The notes under the pieces were generated by a model. The model worked only from the letters and a program-made list of their open reading frames with translations, was not told the DNA's origin and made no database searches. 64,000 nucleotides of DNA from Paramecium octaurelia (taxonomy: Eukaryota; Ciliophora; Oligohymenophorea; Peniculida; Parameciidae), in NCBI GenBank assembly GCA_905182995.1, contig CAJJDP010000160.1, positions 124,001 to 188,000 on the forward strand, in the 5' to 3' direction. This document shows, piece after piece, positions 1-13,400 of this stretch; position 1 is the stretch's first letter; each line of letters starts with the position of its first letter. A program made the position numbers and the translations under genes.

Positions 1-3000
1 GTTGAGTTTGCATTGACTGGGGCAGCTTATTTGAGATTGTGTTGGTTTTTCGCATAAGACGATCCTGTGATATTGGGAGTGGAGAATCATCTAATTGTTT
101 AAACAAACGATGTGGAGAAGCTCTAAGAAGTAACTATATAAACATTGCTACCATACTGTTTGGGTAAATTTGAAGATTATGAAAAGTAAATTCGTTCTCA
201 AGTCGATTTGGGTTATGAGGCATTTCATTTTCCGCCTATTTAACAATTGGGTCAATCACCCAGTTTATATGCAATAGCCGATTAACAAAAATTGAATACT
301 GATATTTTTGGGATTCACACCTATGATGATTTAAAATAACTATTTGATAAATTTCCAAATTCGTACTTTTTTATAGATATCTTGTTAAATCATACAGCAT
401 TTGATTCGAATTGGTTAGTGCAACCAGAATTTGAGAATGCGACATATAATGTTAAGAATTCCCCTCATTTAGAGGCAGCCATAAGATTAGATTGTGCCAT
501 AGCTGAATTTAGTAATAAGTTAGGATCAGGATTGTTGACTCAGTACCCGAGGAATACAATCTACAATGAGGATGATCTGAATCAAATAATGGACATTTTG
601 GAACATGAGTACATAAGGAAATTGAATATTCATGGATACTTTTAGTTCAATATAAATGCAGTGATCAGTGAGATACAGAGTAGATGCAATAAGATAGTTT
701 AAAGCAAGAGTGAACAGTTGGAAGAGAACCAAAACATCTTCATCAAGAGTGCAAGTGAAATTATGTTGTAGTTGGTAGGATAGGAGACAATTCTGAAAGG
801 GTATAAAGAGTACGGAGTGTCCTTAAATTACGATGTGATTGTTGAATTTCTAAAGTAATGCATAAAATAATAGTGATAGCAAGGATGAGAATTACAAGAA
901 GGTGTCTTTGGAATATATTCAAGAATTGTTGCAATATTATAATCATCAATATTGGAACGAGGCCGAGTCCTACATCAAAGAGGCTGTGAATTCCACAAGA
1001 GGGTAGATCACATGGTGGAAGTTGACACAGAAGAAGCCCTTTGTGGAAGTGAATGACAAAGGAGACTCGTTGGTCCCTAGATACTTCACGAAGTTAAGTA
1101 ATGGGAGATATGTGGCTAATAATGGATGGATTTAAGGGTTTGATCCTTTGAACAATTTTGCTGAGAATCAGGAACACCATTATTTGAGAAGGACAATAGT
1201 GATTTGGGGAGACTTGGTGAAACTTAGGTATGGACACAAGAGATAGGACAGTCCAGCATTGTGGAAATTCATGAAGAAATATGTTCAACAGATGGCCAAG
1301 ATATTCGCAGGGTTGAGATTGGATAATGCCCATTCGACACCCATGATTGTAGGGTAATTGAATTAATTGATCTTAAATTAGAGAGTACATGATGAGGAAG
1401 GCAAGGAAGGCTAATCCCAATATCTTAGTGTTCGCTGAGTTGTTTACTGGATCATCGGAGAAGGATTCAATCTTTACAAAGACCATGGGAATCAACTGTT
1501 TGGTTAGGGAAACTAACAGATGTCACGATGCTAGTCATCTGAATAGAGAATTGCATTACTATAGTGGGGATGGACGAGTATCAATAGGATCCTTACCCAA
1601 ATTGTAAGAATAATTTGAATCAATCAATGAAACCTTTACTATTCTCCAACCTTAGTATAGTCCTGCTTTGATTTATGAGTAGTCTCATGACAATTAGTCG
1701 TTGCTCTAAACTCACGATTACAAACATCAATTGCCAATAGCTGCCTTGATTGCATTTAGTAGTTGTATGGGTGGATCTGTAAGGGGATATGATTGTTTCT
1801 TGCAAAATAAGTTATCAGTAGTTGGCGAGAGAAGAATCTATAATGTTGTTGCTCCAACAGAACAAGTAAGTGTCGAAAGACAGTCTGAGATAGCATTTCG
1901 ATATGATGGATTACCAGATTAATAGGTTGAAGTGTTTGGATCATGGGATGACTGGAAAGTGGGCTTAGTTTTGATTGCCCATAAGAACATTTACACTCAA
2001 ACTCTTATGTTGAATGAAGGATAATATGAATACAAATATAAAGTCAACTCCAATTGGATTGATTAAACCAATAGGAAACTAATCGTAGAACCCAATCCAA
2101 CCAAATCGCATACCACCATGGAATTGATTAGACTCAAATTGCACCAGATTAAAAAGGAACTAAATCATTAGTTTCCTTTCATCTTCTGTCAAAATCAAGG
2201 CAACACTATTCAAACGATCACCAGAGAATCCCAAGACAAATGTAGATCCAAGGTTTTGATTACTGTTCCTTCATTTGGAGTTCCAAATCCATTTAGTACG
2301 ATAAAATTACCAGGCAAACTTGTCAAAGTAGATGCTATATTCTATCATGAAGACTTTATACAGCATCCCGAATAAAACAATCAATTCATAGAGGGATCGA
2401 CAGTCAAAATTATATAACATCAAAATATACGTGAGTTTGCTGAAATCCAAGGCAATGAATTAATGTTCATCAAACTGCCTTCCTCATTTACAGCTATCAT
2501 TGAATGCCAAATAGACTCTGAATAACAGAAGAATTTGTAATCCCTAGACACTCACTTAAATGATGCATCCTAATAAGCACATTTCAATGCTTTGACTTCC
2601 TATTAATTAAATTACTTACTCTTTATGTCTGAACCTGAAGAGAGAGACAAGAATAATACTGGATTGTATTTTATTCCCAATTACAGACAACTTATTTATG
2701 CTGGCTTTGCTGGTCCTCGTTCTGCCACAAGAGAAGCATAAACAAACAACAATTTGGCACACCCCATCTGTGAAAATTTGAGAAATGGATATTGGCTATT
2801 AGACTATTTAAATGATAGAGTGCAACGATAACTTGGATACTTGGAAGTATCTAAATTAATAAATGTCATCACTCAACAAATCAAAAGTATCCCTCGTCAT
2901 CACATCCCTTCTTATTTCTGTAAATTTGTTGATTACATATACAACTATTGTATGCTCTCCATTGCCAATCTCCAAACATCATAATTCAAAAGAGAATTAA

Positions 3001-4416
3001 AACTAGCTTCGTATCAGTTTATTGCTGAGTTGCCTTCATCTAAATAGATGTCAGCTGGATTACCCCATTTTACTACTGGTTGGGCCAGATCATGGGGCAG
3101 AGACACTTTCATATCCTTTAAGGGAATCTACCTAGAAAATGGATTACTGGCTGAAGCAAGAGATGCTTTGTTAACTTTCGGTTCTTGTTTAAGACATGGA
3201 CTCATTCCCAACTTATTAGATTCTTGCAATAATCCAAGGTATAATTGCAGAGATGCTTGTTGGTGGTACATTAAGGCAGTCAAAGACTATGTGCAATATG
3301 CTGGAAAGACTGACATCCTCAATGAGGAAGTCTAAATGGTATTTCTAGATGATGAGATAGATAAACATTACTAATTAAAATCATAAGGCATTGTCATCAA
3401 GAAAACTGTAGCAGAGATTATTCAAAAGATCTTTTAGAGTCATGCCTCTGGAATCAAATTTAGAGAATGGAGAGCAGGAGGTTAAATAGATAATTGTATG
3501 TAATCAGAAGGATTCAACATTCAATTGAGTCTCGATGAATAGACTGGTTTTATCGTTGGTGGAAATTGGTTGAATTGTTTGACATGGATGGATAAAATGG
3601 GTTCATCAGATGTTAATAGAGGAATCCCTGCTACTAGTAGAGATGGAGCACCTATTGAATTGACTGCTCTTCTCAAGGTTTGCTTAGATTTCGTTAGTCA
3701 TGCTCATCCTCATTATCCTTATGATGGTGTTATTTGTCCTAATGGCAAGAAACTACTCTTCAAAGAATGGGCTCATTTCTTAGTCGCCAATTTCGAAAGT
3801 TATTACTACATCCCAAAATAACATGATCCCAATTACCAAGATTATCACATCGTTGAAAAACATGTTAGACATCGACAAATCTATAAGGATCTTGTCAAGT
3901 CTTCTAAACCTAGAAATGAATACTAATTAAGGTGCAATGCCAGCATAGCCATAGGGTTAGCTCCTGAATTATTTCACAAAGAAAAGGCGAAGTTCCATCT
4001 CGCTGCTGTTGAAGCATGTCTATTAAGAGAGAATTCCATTGGCGTCAAGACTCTTGATCCTGCTGCCTCGGAGTATATTCATTTCTATGATAACAGCGAT
4101 TCATCTCAAATCTTCAATGTATCTCATGGATTCTCATATCACAATGGACCAGAATGGGTTTGGGTTTATGGATATTTTTTAAAAGCCTTAGTAGCTATTC
4201 ATGGCAAAGAGCACATCAATAGAACTCTATTCTATTCTTATTTATCAAACCACAAAATGACTTTGCATCAAAATGAATGGTAATTCTAATGAAATTATAA
4301 TTAGGTACTCTTTGCCAGAAATGACCAATGGAAATGGAGAATACAATGTGTTTTCGTGTAGAGCTTAGGCTTGGTCAATTGCATGCATCTTAGAAGCTAT
4401 CAGTGAATATGAATGA
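1..4416 (+). CDS. Glycogen debranching enzyme (4-alpha-glucanotransferase / amylo-1,6-glucosidase), 5' end outside window
   Basis: This bifunctional enzyme trims glycogen branches: the N-terminal GH13-like half moves a maltooligosaccharide and the C-terminal half hydrolyses the remaining alpha-1,6 glucose. Frame 1 is open from base 1 with TAA/TAG as Gln. Family landmarks in order are [12 protein letters not shown] and NSPHLEAA (about 380-480), [11 protein letters not shown] (about 1314-1345), [12 protein letters not shown] (about 1430), [20 protein letters not shown] (3050-3110), [17 protein letters not shown] (3560-3610) and QAWSIACIL near the end. Introns appear at 855-873 (19 bases), 1354-1381 and 4280-4304; each restores the frame. 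The final TGA is 4414-4416. A carbohydrate-binding module of the AMPK-beta type ([19 protein letters not shown]) lies at about 1890-2110 between the two halves. Only the start is missing. The family call is secure. Confidence 0.95.
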
Positions 4417-4539
4417 CTGTAAAATATTCCCAATAATATTATTAAAACAATATATTTTCATATACATTAATCAATTAATACTATTAAAAGATATTATATT
4501 TAAGCATTAAGTTGTCATTTATTTTCACTAACTTAAATG

Positions 4540-4908
4540 TCAGTAAGTTCCGAAATCTTGAATAGATTTTGCACTCTATCCAAAATGTTAGAATGTTTGA
4601 GATTGTCGACTCTTCAATAAACGAATTAATGGAGAATTCATTGGCAAATTGCTATCACTCCAAAAAAGTTCTAATTTCTTGTTACTCTCAAGTCTTTTTG
4701 AACTCCAATATTGCTATTCCTTCTAACCTGGATCTGTTTTAGTCTGAATACCCATCCCGTGCAAGTATTTCACAATCCGAATTTCGATTGCATTAATCTT
4801 CGAATCCATGTACAAATCTATTGAATCATTCAATTCATCCTTTGGACATTCACTCTCCTCTGTGCTTTGCCCATTCAACATCATTAAGCAAGAGTTAACA
4901 TTATCCAT
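4540..4908 (-). CDS. Small protein of unknown function (122 aa)
   Basis: An uninterrupted ciliate-code ORF of 122 codons starts with ATG at 4908 and ends with TGA at 4540-4542. It converges on the debranching enzyme gene with only about 120 bases between stops. The protein is acidic near the N-terminus (STEESECPKDELNDSIDLYM) and Gln/Ser/Lys-rich at the C-terminus. I see no signal peptide, membrane segment or known motif. Length, clean ATG and tail-to-tail spacing favour a real gene, but no family is recognised. Confidence 0.6.
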
Positions 4909-6041
4909 CTATTTTTAATATTATATTTTTAATTCTTTCCAATTACCTATATATGATGAATTATTTACAACTGTTTAATCATTTGAATAAACAAAATTAT
5001 TTTTCCACTTCGTTGAACAAATCAACAACTTTTAAATAAATTTTATATGTATTAAAGTTGAGAGTTAAAGAGATAAGTTCAGTTACAACAAAGGAACAGT
5101 AGTATGCTGAACCTAAGTAATTTCACTTTTTCAGATGGTTAAACCTCCCCGTTAACCCTTCTTACATATACATGTTAGTTTTTTGAAATTTATTTTTTAA
5201 AATACCTTTCTCATTACTCAATATAAATTTTATTTTAGATTTAATAAATAATAACATCATATATTTTAAAGCATATAATTTAATTTTCTACACAGCAAGT
5301 TTCCATAATATTTTATAAATTACACCATTCATTATTGTGTGTCCATATTTATTAAAAATTATGTTTATTATGATAATACCGATAATTATTCGATTATATT
5401 GATCGATTCACTAGACACGTTCTAATTGATTTTAACATCTAGAATAAGTTTAAGGGATTGGATAAGGAAAAGTAGGTTTCTTCTTGATATATATTTCCAA
5501 CTGAATAATAATTGTTTATATTACTAAATCAACTTGAAGAATTGAATATCTAATAAAGATATGGTCTAAATTTATTAAAATTATTAGTTGATTTCTTTCA
5601 GGAACTATTCCTTAATTTTAAGAACAATTATTAGCCTTCCTCTTAAATATGTTAATTTGATTAATTAACCTCCATCCATCTAAAATAATTAATTTCTATA
5701 TTCTCTCAATTAAATCCTGCTCTAGTTACATTTTATCAACTAAAATTCGGAATTCCAGTTTAATATCTAAGTTGCAATTTAATCAAATCTTCATAGGAAC
5801 TAACTTAAATAGTTTCTTAATTTTAATAAAATTTAATAAGTTATTAATATTATTTTATTACTCTATTGTATTGTAAAAAGATAAGAAGTCTTCTTTTATT
5901 CATTTTCATAAGATTGTACTTTTTGATGAAACTCTTAAATTATATAGGAATAGTTACTTGAACTCTTTGATTTTCAAAATTATCACATCTAAGCGATTCA
6001 AAAAACTTTAATTATTTAAATTGAATGAAATTAATTAATTA
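4909..6041. other. Gene-poor stretch with coding-like fragments; possible decayed gene
   Basis: This 1.1 kb gap is long for this genome. On the + strand I read disconnected coding-like pieces in different frames: one near 5050-5165 ending in FRWLNLPVNPSYIYM, one near 5385-5450, one near 5566-5960 (about 130 codons, containing QLNPALVTFYQLKFGIPVQY), and one near 5875-6010 (FIHFHKIVLFDETLKLYR). A minus-strand ORF of about 118 codons overlaps them. No short introns join the pieces into one frame. It could be a relic of a duplicated gene or chance ORFs in AT-rich DNA with only one stop codon. I recognise no family. Confidence 0.3.
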
Positions 6042-6980
6042 TCAAATTTATAAGTAAGGGTGTTGCAGTAATTCTTGTATTGCAGCCCTTTAATTAGGAT
6101 CTTTTTTCAAACATTTTTAAATAAAGTCTATGAGATTTAAATCTTAGCCCTCCTTGAATTAGATAGGTTCTCTGCAAATCCTATCTTACTGCCTATTTCG
6201 ATCAATATCTCGAAAAGGAACTGTATCATTGCACAACTCAAATAATAAGATCCCTATGGCCCATATGTCTACTCTTTCGTCATAACCATGATATTAAGTT
6301 TTATTCGCCTGTGAAAGCACAATCTCTGGTGGCATATACTCAGGAGTGCCACAGAAAGTCTTTCTTCTGCCTTTATAATTAGAAAAGCCAAAGTCTCCTA
6401 TCTTAATTTTGTTATCGGATGTCAAGTAGATATTCTCTGGTTTCACATCTCTATGCATGATGCCCATTGAATGGAGGTATTGGATTCCAAGTAAAATTTG
6501 TTTAGTTATTTTTTTTATATCTTCCTCGGAGAATTATTTTTAGAACAAATTTCCTTTTTCACAATACTCAGTTATTAGATAGACATAATCATTGTCTTGG
6601 AAATTACCGAACATTTTAACAATATTTGGGTGCTATATTGATGATTAAATGTCTATTTCTCTTTAGACTTATTAAGCAATATTGTACTTTTGGATCAGCC
6701 TTTTGTCAATCATCTTTAAAGCGTAAAAAGCGCTTGCATTTCTAGTTGCACATATTGTTATTTATTACTTAACAAGCATTACTTTGCTGAATTATCCCTT
6801 CCCGATTTAATGGCACAACTGAAAATTATACTTCTACTAACTAGTTCTTTATTGATAACTTGAATTTCTTCTATGTTCTTGCACAGTATTCTCTTGGGTT
6901 TTACAAATTACAAGGTTTTCGTCATATTTAGGAGTAATCAATAGTTGAGGGGGCAATCTTGATCTTGGTTTATTCAACAT
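6042..6980 (-). CDS. Ser/Thr protein kinase, Aurora/CAMK-like catalytic domain
   Basis: A complete kinase of about 303 aa starts with ATG at 6980 and ends with TGA at 6042. After a short N-terminal tail come the glycine loop IGKGQFSKVML, the ATP-binding lysine in FYALKMIDK, QHPNIVKMFGNF, the catalytic loop HRDVKPENIYL, the magnesium site GDFGFS, the activation segment KTFCGTPEYMPPE, and DERVDIWAIGILLFEL. One 27-base intron (6742-6768) falls between the glycine loop and the VAIK-type lysine; removing it gives the expected spacing. All catalytic residues are present, so it should be active. The short single-domain layout, TFCGTPEYMPPE and a hydrophobic VYLITEYCEKGNLF hinge resemble Aurora-type kinases, but ciliates have very many kinases and the subfamily is uncertain. 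Confidence 0.9.
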
Positions 6981-7496
6981 GAAAAGAAATAAATTTAATT
7001 AATTATAATCAATTATTCATCATTGTTTCAATATTCCTTTAGTCCTCGTGACTTTTGGAGACATCAAATTTCGGATTTATAATGCTTGATAGAAATGTTC
7101 AGTTTTAGAAACAAGATATAAAATTTATTTTCATTCTACATGATAAACAACAAGTAAGTGGAAAATTATCGAATAAAATAAAAATTCTTGGAAATTTTTT
7201 AATAATTAAAATTTATATTCATAACTTAATACCAAACAAACATTTTGGTGAACCTAAAAATAACTTAGAAACCAAGAAATCATTTAGGAAGTGGGTTATG
7301 ATTAGGATGACTTGATATATTGATATGTACGAACTTTTCAACAAAATTAACAAATAATAATACATCAAATGTTACATTTTCTCAAAAAAATGAATCAATA
7401 AACAACAGATTTGATTATATTTTGATGCATTTATATTTCAATTTTATATCCAGCCTTTAAATTATTGAATATTATCATTAATATATATAAAAGGAA
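6981..7496. promoter_or_regulatory. Shared 5' region between two divergent genes
   Basis: This 516-base gap separates the kinase start (minus strand) from the channel start (plus strand) and must hold both promoters. It is very AT-rich. The only ORF of note is 7082-7315 (+, 77 codons, ATG to TGA), rich in Ile, Lys and Asn with no recognisable domain. I think it is more likely chance than a gene. I see no defined promoter motif. Confidence 0.4.
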
Positions 7497-10400
7497 ATGC
7501 AAAAAATTAAAGATAGGATAGTTTCTGAAAAAAAAGTTCGAACGACTAAGAAGCATTTCTCAATATCAAAAGAAATAGCAAATAGAAAAGCGAACATTCA
7601 AAACTAATTATCAGATGATAGCAAAATTCGAATGAAGGGAAGCAAACATTCAGTTTCATCTATTAAAAGCAAATAAAAAGTGAATGTCTCCATGAATAAG
7701 GGTTTATCTCGAAGCTCTTCTTCCTTCTCAAGTGATTCAGAAAATGACAAAAGATCATTTCATTAATCTATAATTTTGAAGGATAATTAGGGAAATTTTC
7801 AATAAGGACGCTCATCTTTTTTTTAAGTATAAGATAAACTTATCATACCCAATATGTCCTTTGAATAAGATTTGATCAATCCCTTAGATATGTCGGATGG
7901 GATTGAAAGATCAGTTTTAAAAATTTAATTTCTAGATTTTGAACACTAATGGGGACTAAAATAGGACATTAGTTTACAAAAACAATGTATCGGAGATAAA
8001 TAGCTTATTTCATAAAATAGTGAAGTTTTATCATCCCATAAATCCTTAAGAAAATCACGTGCAAGTCAAAGAAATATGTTTCAATCAAGGTTGTTAATTA
8101 ATCAAACTAAAAAAAATTAATAAAATCTTTCCGATAGCGAGGATGACGATTACATTGACAATTAATAGGAAGACGAAAAAATCGAAAGGAAATATAAGAA
8201 ACTATATGAAAGAAACCCCTTCGAAGATCCTTACTATGTGAAACTAATCGATTTACACGGATTCGAAAGGCTGCATTATGAGCTTGATGTAATAATTTCA
8301 TTAATAACGAGGCTTATCATGACGATTAATAATTTTTAAAATTAAGAAAAAGACTCGTATTTTACTCATTATTTATCCCCATTTTATGTAAGAAAATAGT
8401 GTAAAGTGTCTTTTTTAAAATTTGTATGTCCTTTTTAATTCTATTTAATGTTACATTATACATTTACTCGTAGACAAAGTAAGACCCATTAGCAACCAAA
8501 GATATGGAGAAGGGAATCATGATTTGTTTTTTAATAGAATTGTGTCTCAGGGTAATTGCATCAGGAATTATAATACCAAAAGGAGCCTTCTTTAGAAACT
8601 TTTAAGATATTATGGATTGCATTTTGGTCATAATATATGTGTTAAATTTAACATATCCAGATACATTTAAAGTTGACGTGTCACCACTTAGAGTAATCAC
8701 CTTATTACTCTATTTGGGAGACATTTTTGCTGGATTAGGAGTAATGTTAAAGGCTTTAAAATAATCCTTCAGATTTTTACTGGAAGCTTTAATGATCGTC
8801 GGTCTTTTCTCAGTGTTCTTTGCAATTTGCGGAGTCTTTTTGTTCTAAGGCTTATTTAACTATAGGTGTCAATATGATAATGGAGATGAAACAGATGGAT
8901 GGATCTAATGTAATCAGAACTCTTGTTTTGAAGAAGGAATGTCATGTTAATATTCTTCATTCACTCCTAAACTACCCACTTCATTTAATACTGTGATTTA
9001 TTCTTATGGCTAAGTCTTAAGGACTATTACGATGGATGATTGGAGTTGGGTTATGTTTTTTACTATGAGAATATATCACCCTTGGACTTGGCTTTATTAT
9101 TTATTAATTATTTTTGTGTGTGGTTTTTTTGGGTTTAATTTGGTGATAGCAGTTATTAAGATTCATTATGCTGAGGCCACTGAGGAGAATGCTTAAGAGG
9201 AGGAAAGGAGGAAAATTGAGTAAAAGATCAAGGAAAACAGAGAAATACCAGAAAGAGATATTGTAAATGTCTTTGATGTTGCATTCTTACGTTATAGGGA
9301 GTTCTTTCAAGTGATAAAGAAGTACAGGTAGGCTTTGAGAAATACATATCGTAATTTCCCGTTGGAAGAAATGACCAATGATAAAGGGGAGAGCAAATAA
9401 ACAAGAATTTTGTCTGCAAAATAAAAGAAAAATGAAGAGTAGATTGAGGATGTAATGAATATATATTACCATTATTTTAGATCAATTGGATAAAAAGAAT
9501 GGAGATTTATTTATAGAATTTGACAATCAAGAATCTATTGTTACCAAAGTTTAAAATTCTACAAGAGAAATAGAAAAGAATTCGTATAAAAAAGTATACT
9601 GAAGATGAAATTGAGTTGTAAATTTTAGAAAGGCTAAAGTCCTTTTCATTCTCCCAAATGCAATCTTGTCTTAATAAATAAATATAGTAAACATTTTCAA
9701 GCGAAGGAGATGTTTTACCTACACTGAAGTATTTGACTATGTAATTTATAGTTTACCTGATTGTGAGAAGAAGGAAATTGAAAAAGAAATCATTAACATG
9801 AGATATATTAAACTTCCAATAATGTATCCAGATATTAAGCAAAATAAAATTCAACAAATTTTCAAAGACCATAAGAACACCTCCTAGTTTCCTGTTAATA
9901 AAGTTAAACGAATCATACTCAATGTTACAGAGAATGATGAGAATGAAACTAACAATTCAATAGAGCAACGTCATATCAATCAAAAGATGACTATGAAGTA
10001 TTCTTCAAAGCAAAAGGCTACCTAAAATGATTAACAAGTTCCATTTTTTATAAAAAAGCAAGATCAATACTTTGTTTATATTTAGGGATATTATCTAAAT
10101 TATGAAGGAGTTTAATCGAAGATAAATGCAAAGATACAAAAAAATAGAATTGATCAATCATCTAATGAATTTTAATATAGATTGTTGAGAAAAAAGGATT
10201 GTTAGTAAACTCTAATTAGCAAGAAAACTTGGTCTGGGAACGATGTATTGAAGTTGAATGAAAAGAGATTATTTAATTTTAGAGATGTACTAAAGAGATT
10301 AAATGTCATTGACATCTAGATTTGGATGTTGGGTTTGTATGGAAAGATTGATACAATAAAGAAGTATTCATATCTACTCATTACATCTCAAGTTTGTCAA

Positions 10401-13400
10401 TTGTTTTTTGATTTCGTAATATTGATCAATTTTACATTTCTCTCTTTGCAAGGAATAGCAGATTCAGTTACAATATCAAATGAGGAGGATGTTTCAACTA
10501 TATTTTTATGTATAGAGTTGATTCTGAGATTTATTGCATTTTCCTGGAAAGACATTACTAATAGTCCAGATTATGTACTTTAATCTAGCATTGTAATCTT
10601 GAATTTCATAGAATTTACAATGAGTTCATTAATGACGAGTTTAAGTGAATAAAACTTGCGTTTGATTAGAGGAACAAAATGTTTACTATTTTACAGAGTG
10701 TTAAAATATAATAAGATGGCAGTAGCTATTGGTCATATAGCTTAAAAAACATTCAAATAATACATATACTTAACATTTCTGATGTTTCTAGTTATATTTA
10801 TTTATGCAATGATTGGAATGGAGATGTACGCAGGAGTGTTTGATTAGACGGATGCTCTGGGTTAATTGCATTCCTACGATAATATTTTAAAAGCATTTAT
10901 GACTATATTCAATATTATGACAAATGATGACTGGTATGGCGTATATGTGATGGGAGGAAATATCAATTATGTGTTTGCTGTAATCTACTCGTATTCCATG
11001 GTTATAGTATTGAATTACATTACATATGGATTAGTATTGGCTATATTATTGGATGGATTTGGAGCCATAAATAAAGAAATGAATGAATAGGAAGAATTAG
11101 TTGAAAAGGACAATGAAGAGAAGAATAATGAATAGCCAGAAGATCAAAATTCACAAATTACTGAAGAATAGGAAATTTAAGAATTTCAGTTAAATTTGTA
11201 ACCCTTGATCTCTTAAGCAAATTTGATTGATAATCAACCAAAGAAAACAAAGTAGACTCCAATTACGAATCTGATGAAGTCCATAAGTATTTATTGATTA
11301 ATATATAATATTAGAATAAGTGCACAAGGATATTTTAAATTAATATCCCTAATTGTATGAAGGTATTTAATGTTAGTAATCATTATATATATTCTCTAAA
11401 GAGAATTATGTGAGAATATTCTGCTGTCAAATAGTTACATCGTAATTTTTTAATTACTTTATGGACATAGTGTTATATTTTTCCATAATTGTATTTGCCT
11501 TGAAAACTTACAATGATTATGAAGAGAACTCAGAATACTACCCAGAGGTTTTGCAATTTGTAGCTAACATCGTTTTCCTCTTTGAAGTGGTAATTGGTAG
11601 CATAGCCAAAGGGATGTGGATGAATAAAGGATCATATATTACATACACATGGTAAATAATTGATGTGATTTACATTATATCATTCTGCTTTCACTTTCTA
11701 TCTAATAATGAAAAGAAACCTATTGTAAAATTCTTGTTGTATTTTGGTTACTTTAGAGTGATGAAACTAATGTATAGATTGTCATGGTTAGATAAATTGA
11801 GATTGGCATTAGGGAGATCATTAGCTGATATTTGGAATGTGTTGATAACAATGCTTTCAGTGTGGATAATATTCGGAGTGTATGGAATTATATTGTATGA
11901 ACAGTAATTTGGCTATTGTGAGGATAAAGTGCAATTCAATGTGAACAAGAATGATTGTTTAGAATAGAATAGAACTTGGATTAATTACAAGCATAATTTT
12001 GACAATATTACAATTGCTATTCCAACACTCTTTGTGGTGTCAACTTTTGATGGATGGGGTGAGATCTTATAAATTGCAGAAAATAGTTAGAGTTCTGACT
12101 TTGGACCAGTTGCATTTAATAGTTATATACCCACATACTTCTTTTTCTTGGTGTTTTGTTTCATAGGATCTATGTTTTTCCTGAGTTTATTCACAGGTGT
12201 GTTGTTTTCAAATTTGAAAGACAACCAGAGTAAAATTGAAAGATCAGACATCACCAAAGCTTAGGTTGAATTTATGGAGATTTCACAAATCATTATCAAG
12301 GATTTCCCCATTTATTCCTCACCTCCTACTTCAACAATAAGAAGATTTGCATCTGATTTAACCAATAATTCAACCTGCCAAAAGACTATGTTTTGTTTTC
12401 TATTGATAGATTTAATTGTCCTATTATTATTTTATTCAGAAATGGATGAAGACTTTTTCAAAGTTCTTAATAATACACATAATACGTTGATGTACTTGTA
12501 CATAATGTGGAACATATTCCTCTTCTTAGCTCTAGGAGTTAATCGTTATTTTGATAACCACTGGAGAAGATTCTACTTCTTCTTGATCACTATCGCAATT
12601 ATTGATATTATTGCTGATTACCAAGCAGATTGGGCATTAGTCTACTTCAAATCCACTCCAGCTGATGATGGGTATCAGTTTCTACGCTTGTTCTTTGCTC
12701 TTCGATGTTTAAGAATTATCTTAATATTCCAGGGCTTGATCAATCTGTAGAGATTAATGAGAGTGATGGTCTTTGCTATGCCCTTCTTAGGTAAAATATT
12801 TTCTATACTCATCATTACCATGTTCATTTTCGCTCTTTTTGGTTGCCAAATGTATGGGCATCTTGATAAAGGGTAGGTGATGGATGATCAAATCAATTTC
12901 CAGAATGTTGCATAAGCTATGTTGGCTCTATTCAAATGCGCATCAGGTGATGATTGGAGGACCATTATGACAGACACTATGTTTTATAATCCGTTTTGCG
13001 CAGAAGATGACAAGTATTGTGGGAGCATCTATAATCAGATCTACTTCTTCTTGTTTATGTTACTGTCCAATTATGTTCTATTGAATTTATTTGTCCTCGG
13101 CTTGGTGGAGCAATTCGAACAGTTCTTTATGTTACAAAACTCTATGATCCAAACTTACGTAGAAAACGTTGACAAGATCAAGACCATTTGGTGCAAATAC
13201 TCATCGGAAACTCAGGGATAAGCCATGCATTACAAATTTCTTTGTCGCTTCCTTTTAGATATAGGCAAGCCATTGGGAGGGGGAAGTGATGAAAATCTCT
13301 GGGATGTTGGCAAATTGGCATCCTCATTCAAAATCTAATGGTATTTCTTATTAGGTATATTCTAGTGATCATTACGGATACATTCAATACAATTAACTGA

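Noticed and set aside
6981-7496. 77-codon plus-strand ORF at 7082-7315
   Set aside because: With one stop codon in an AT-rich genome such ORFs arise by chance; no domain and it sits in the promoter gap of two divergent genes.
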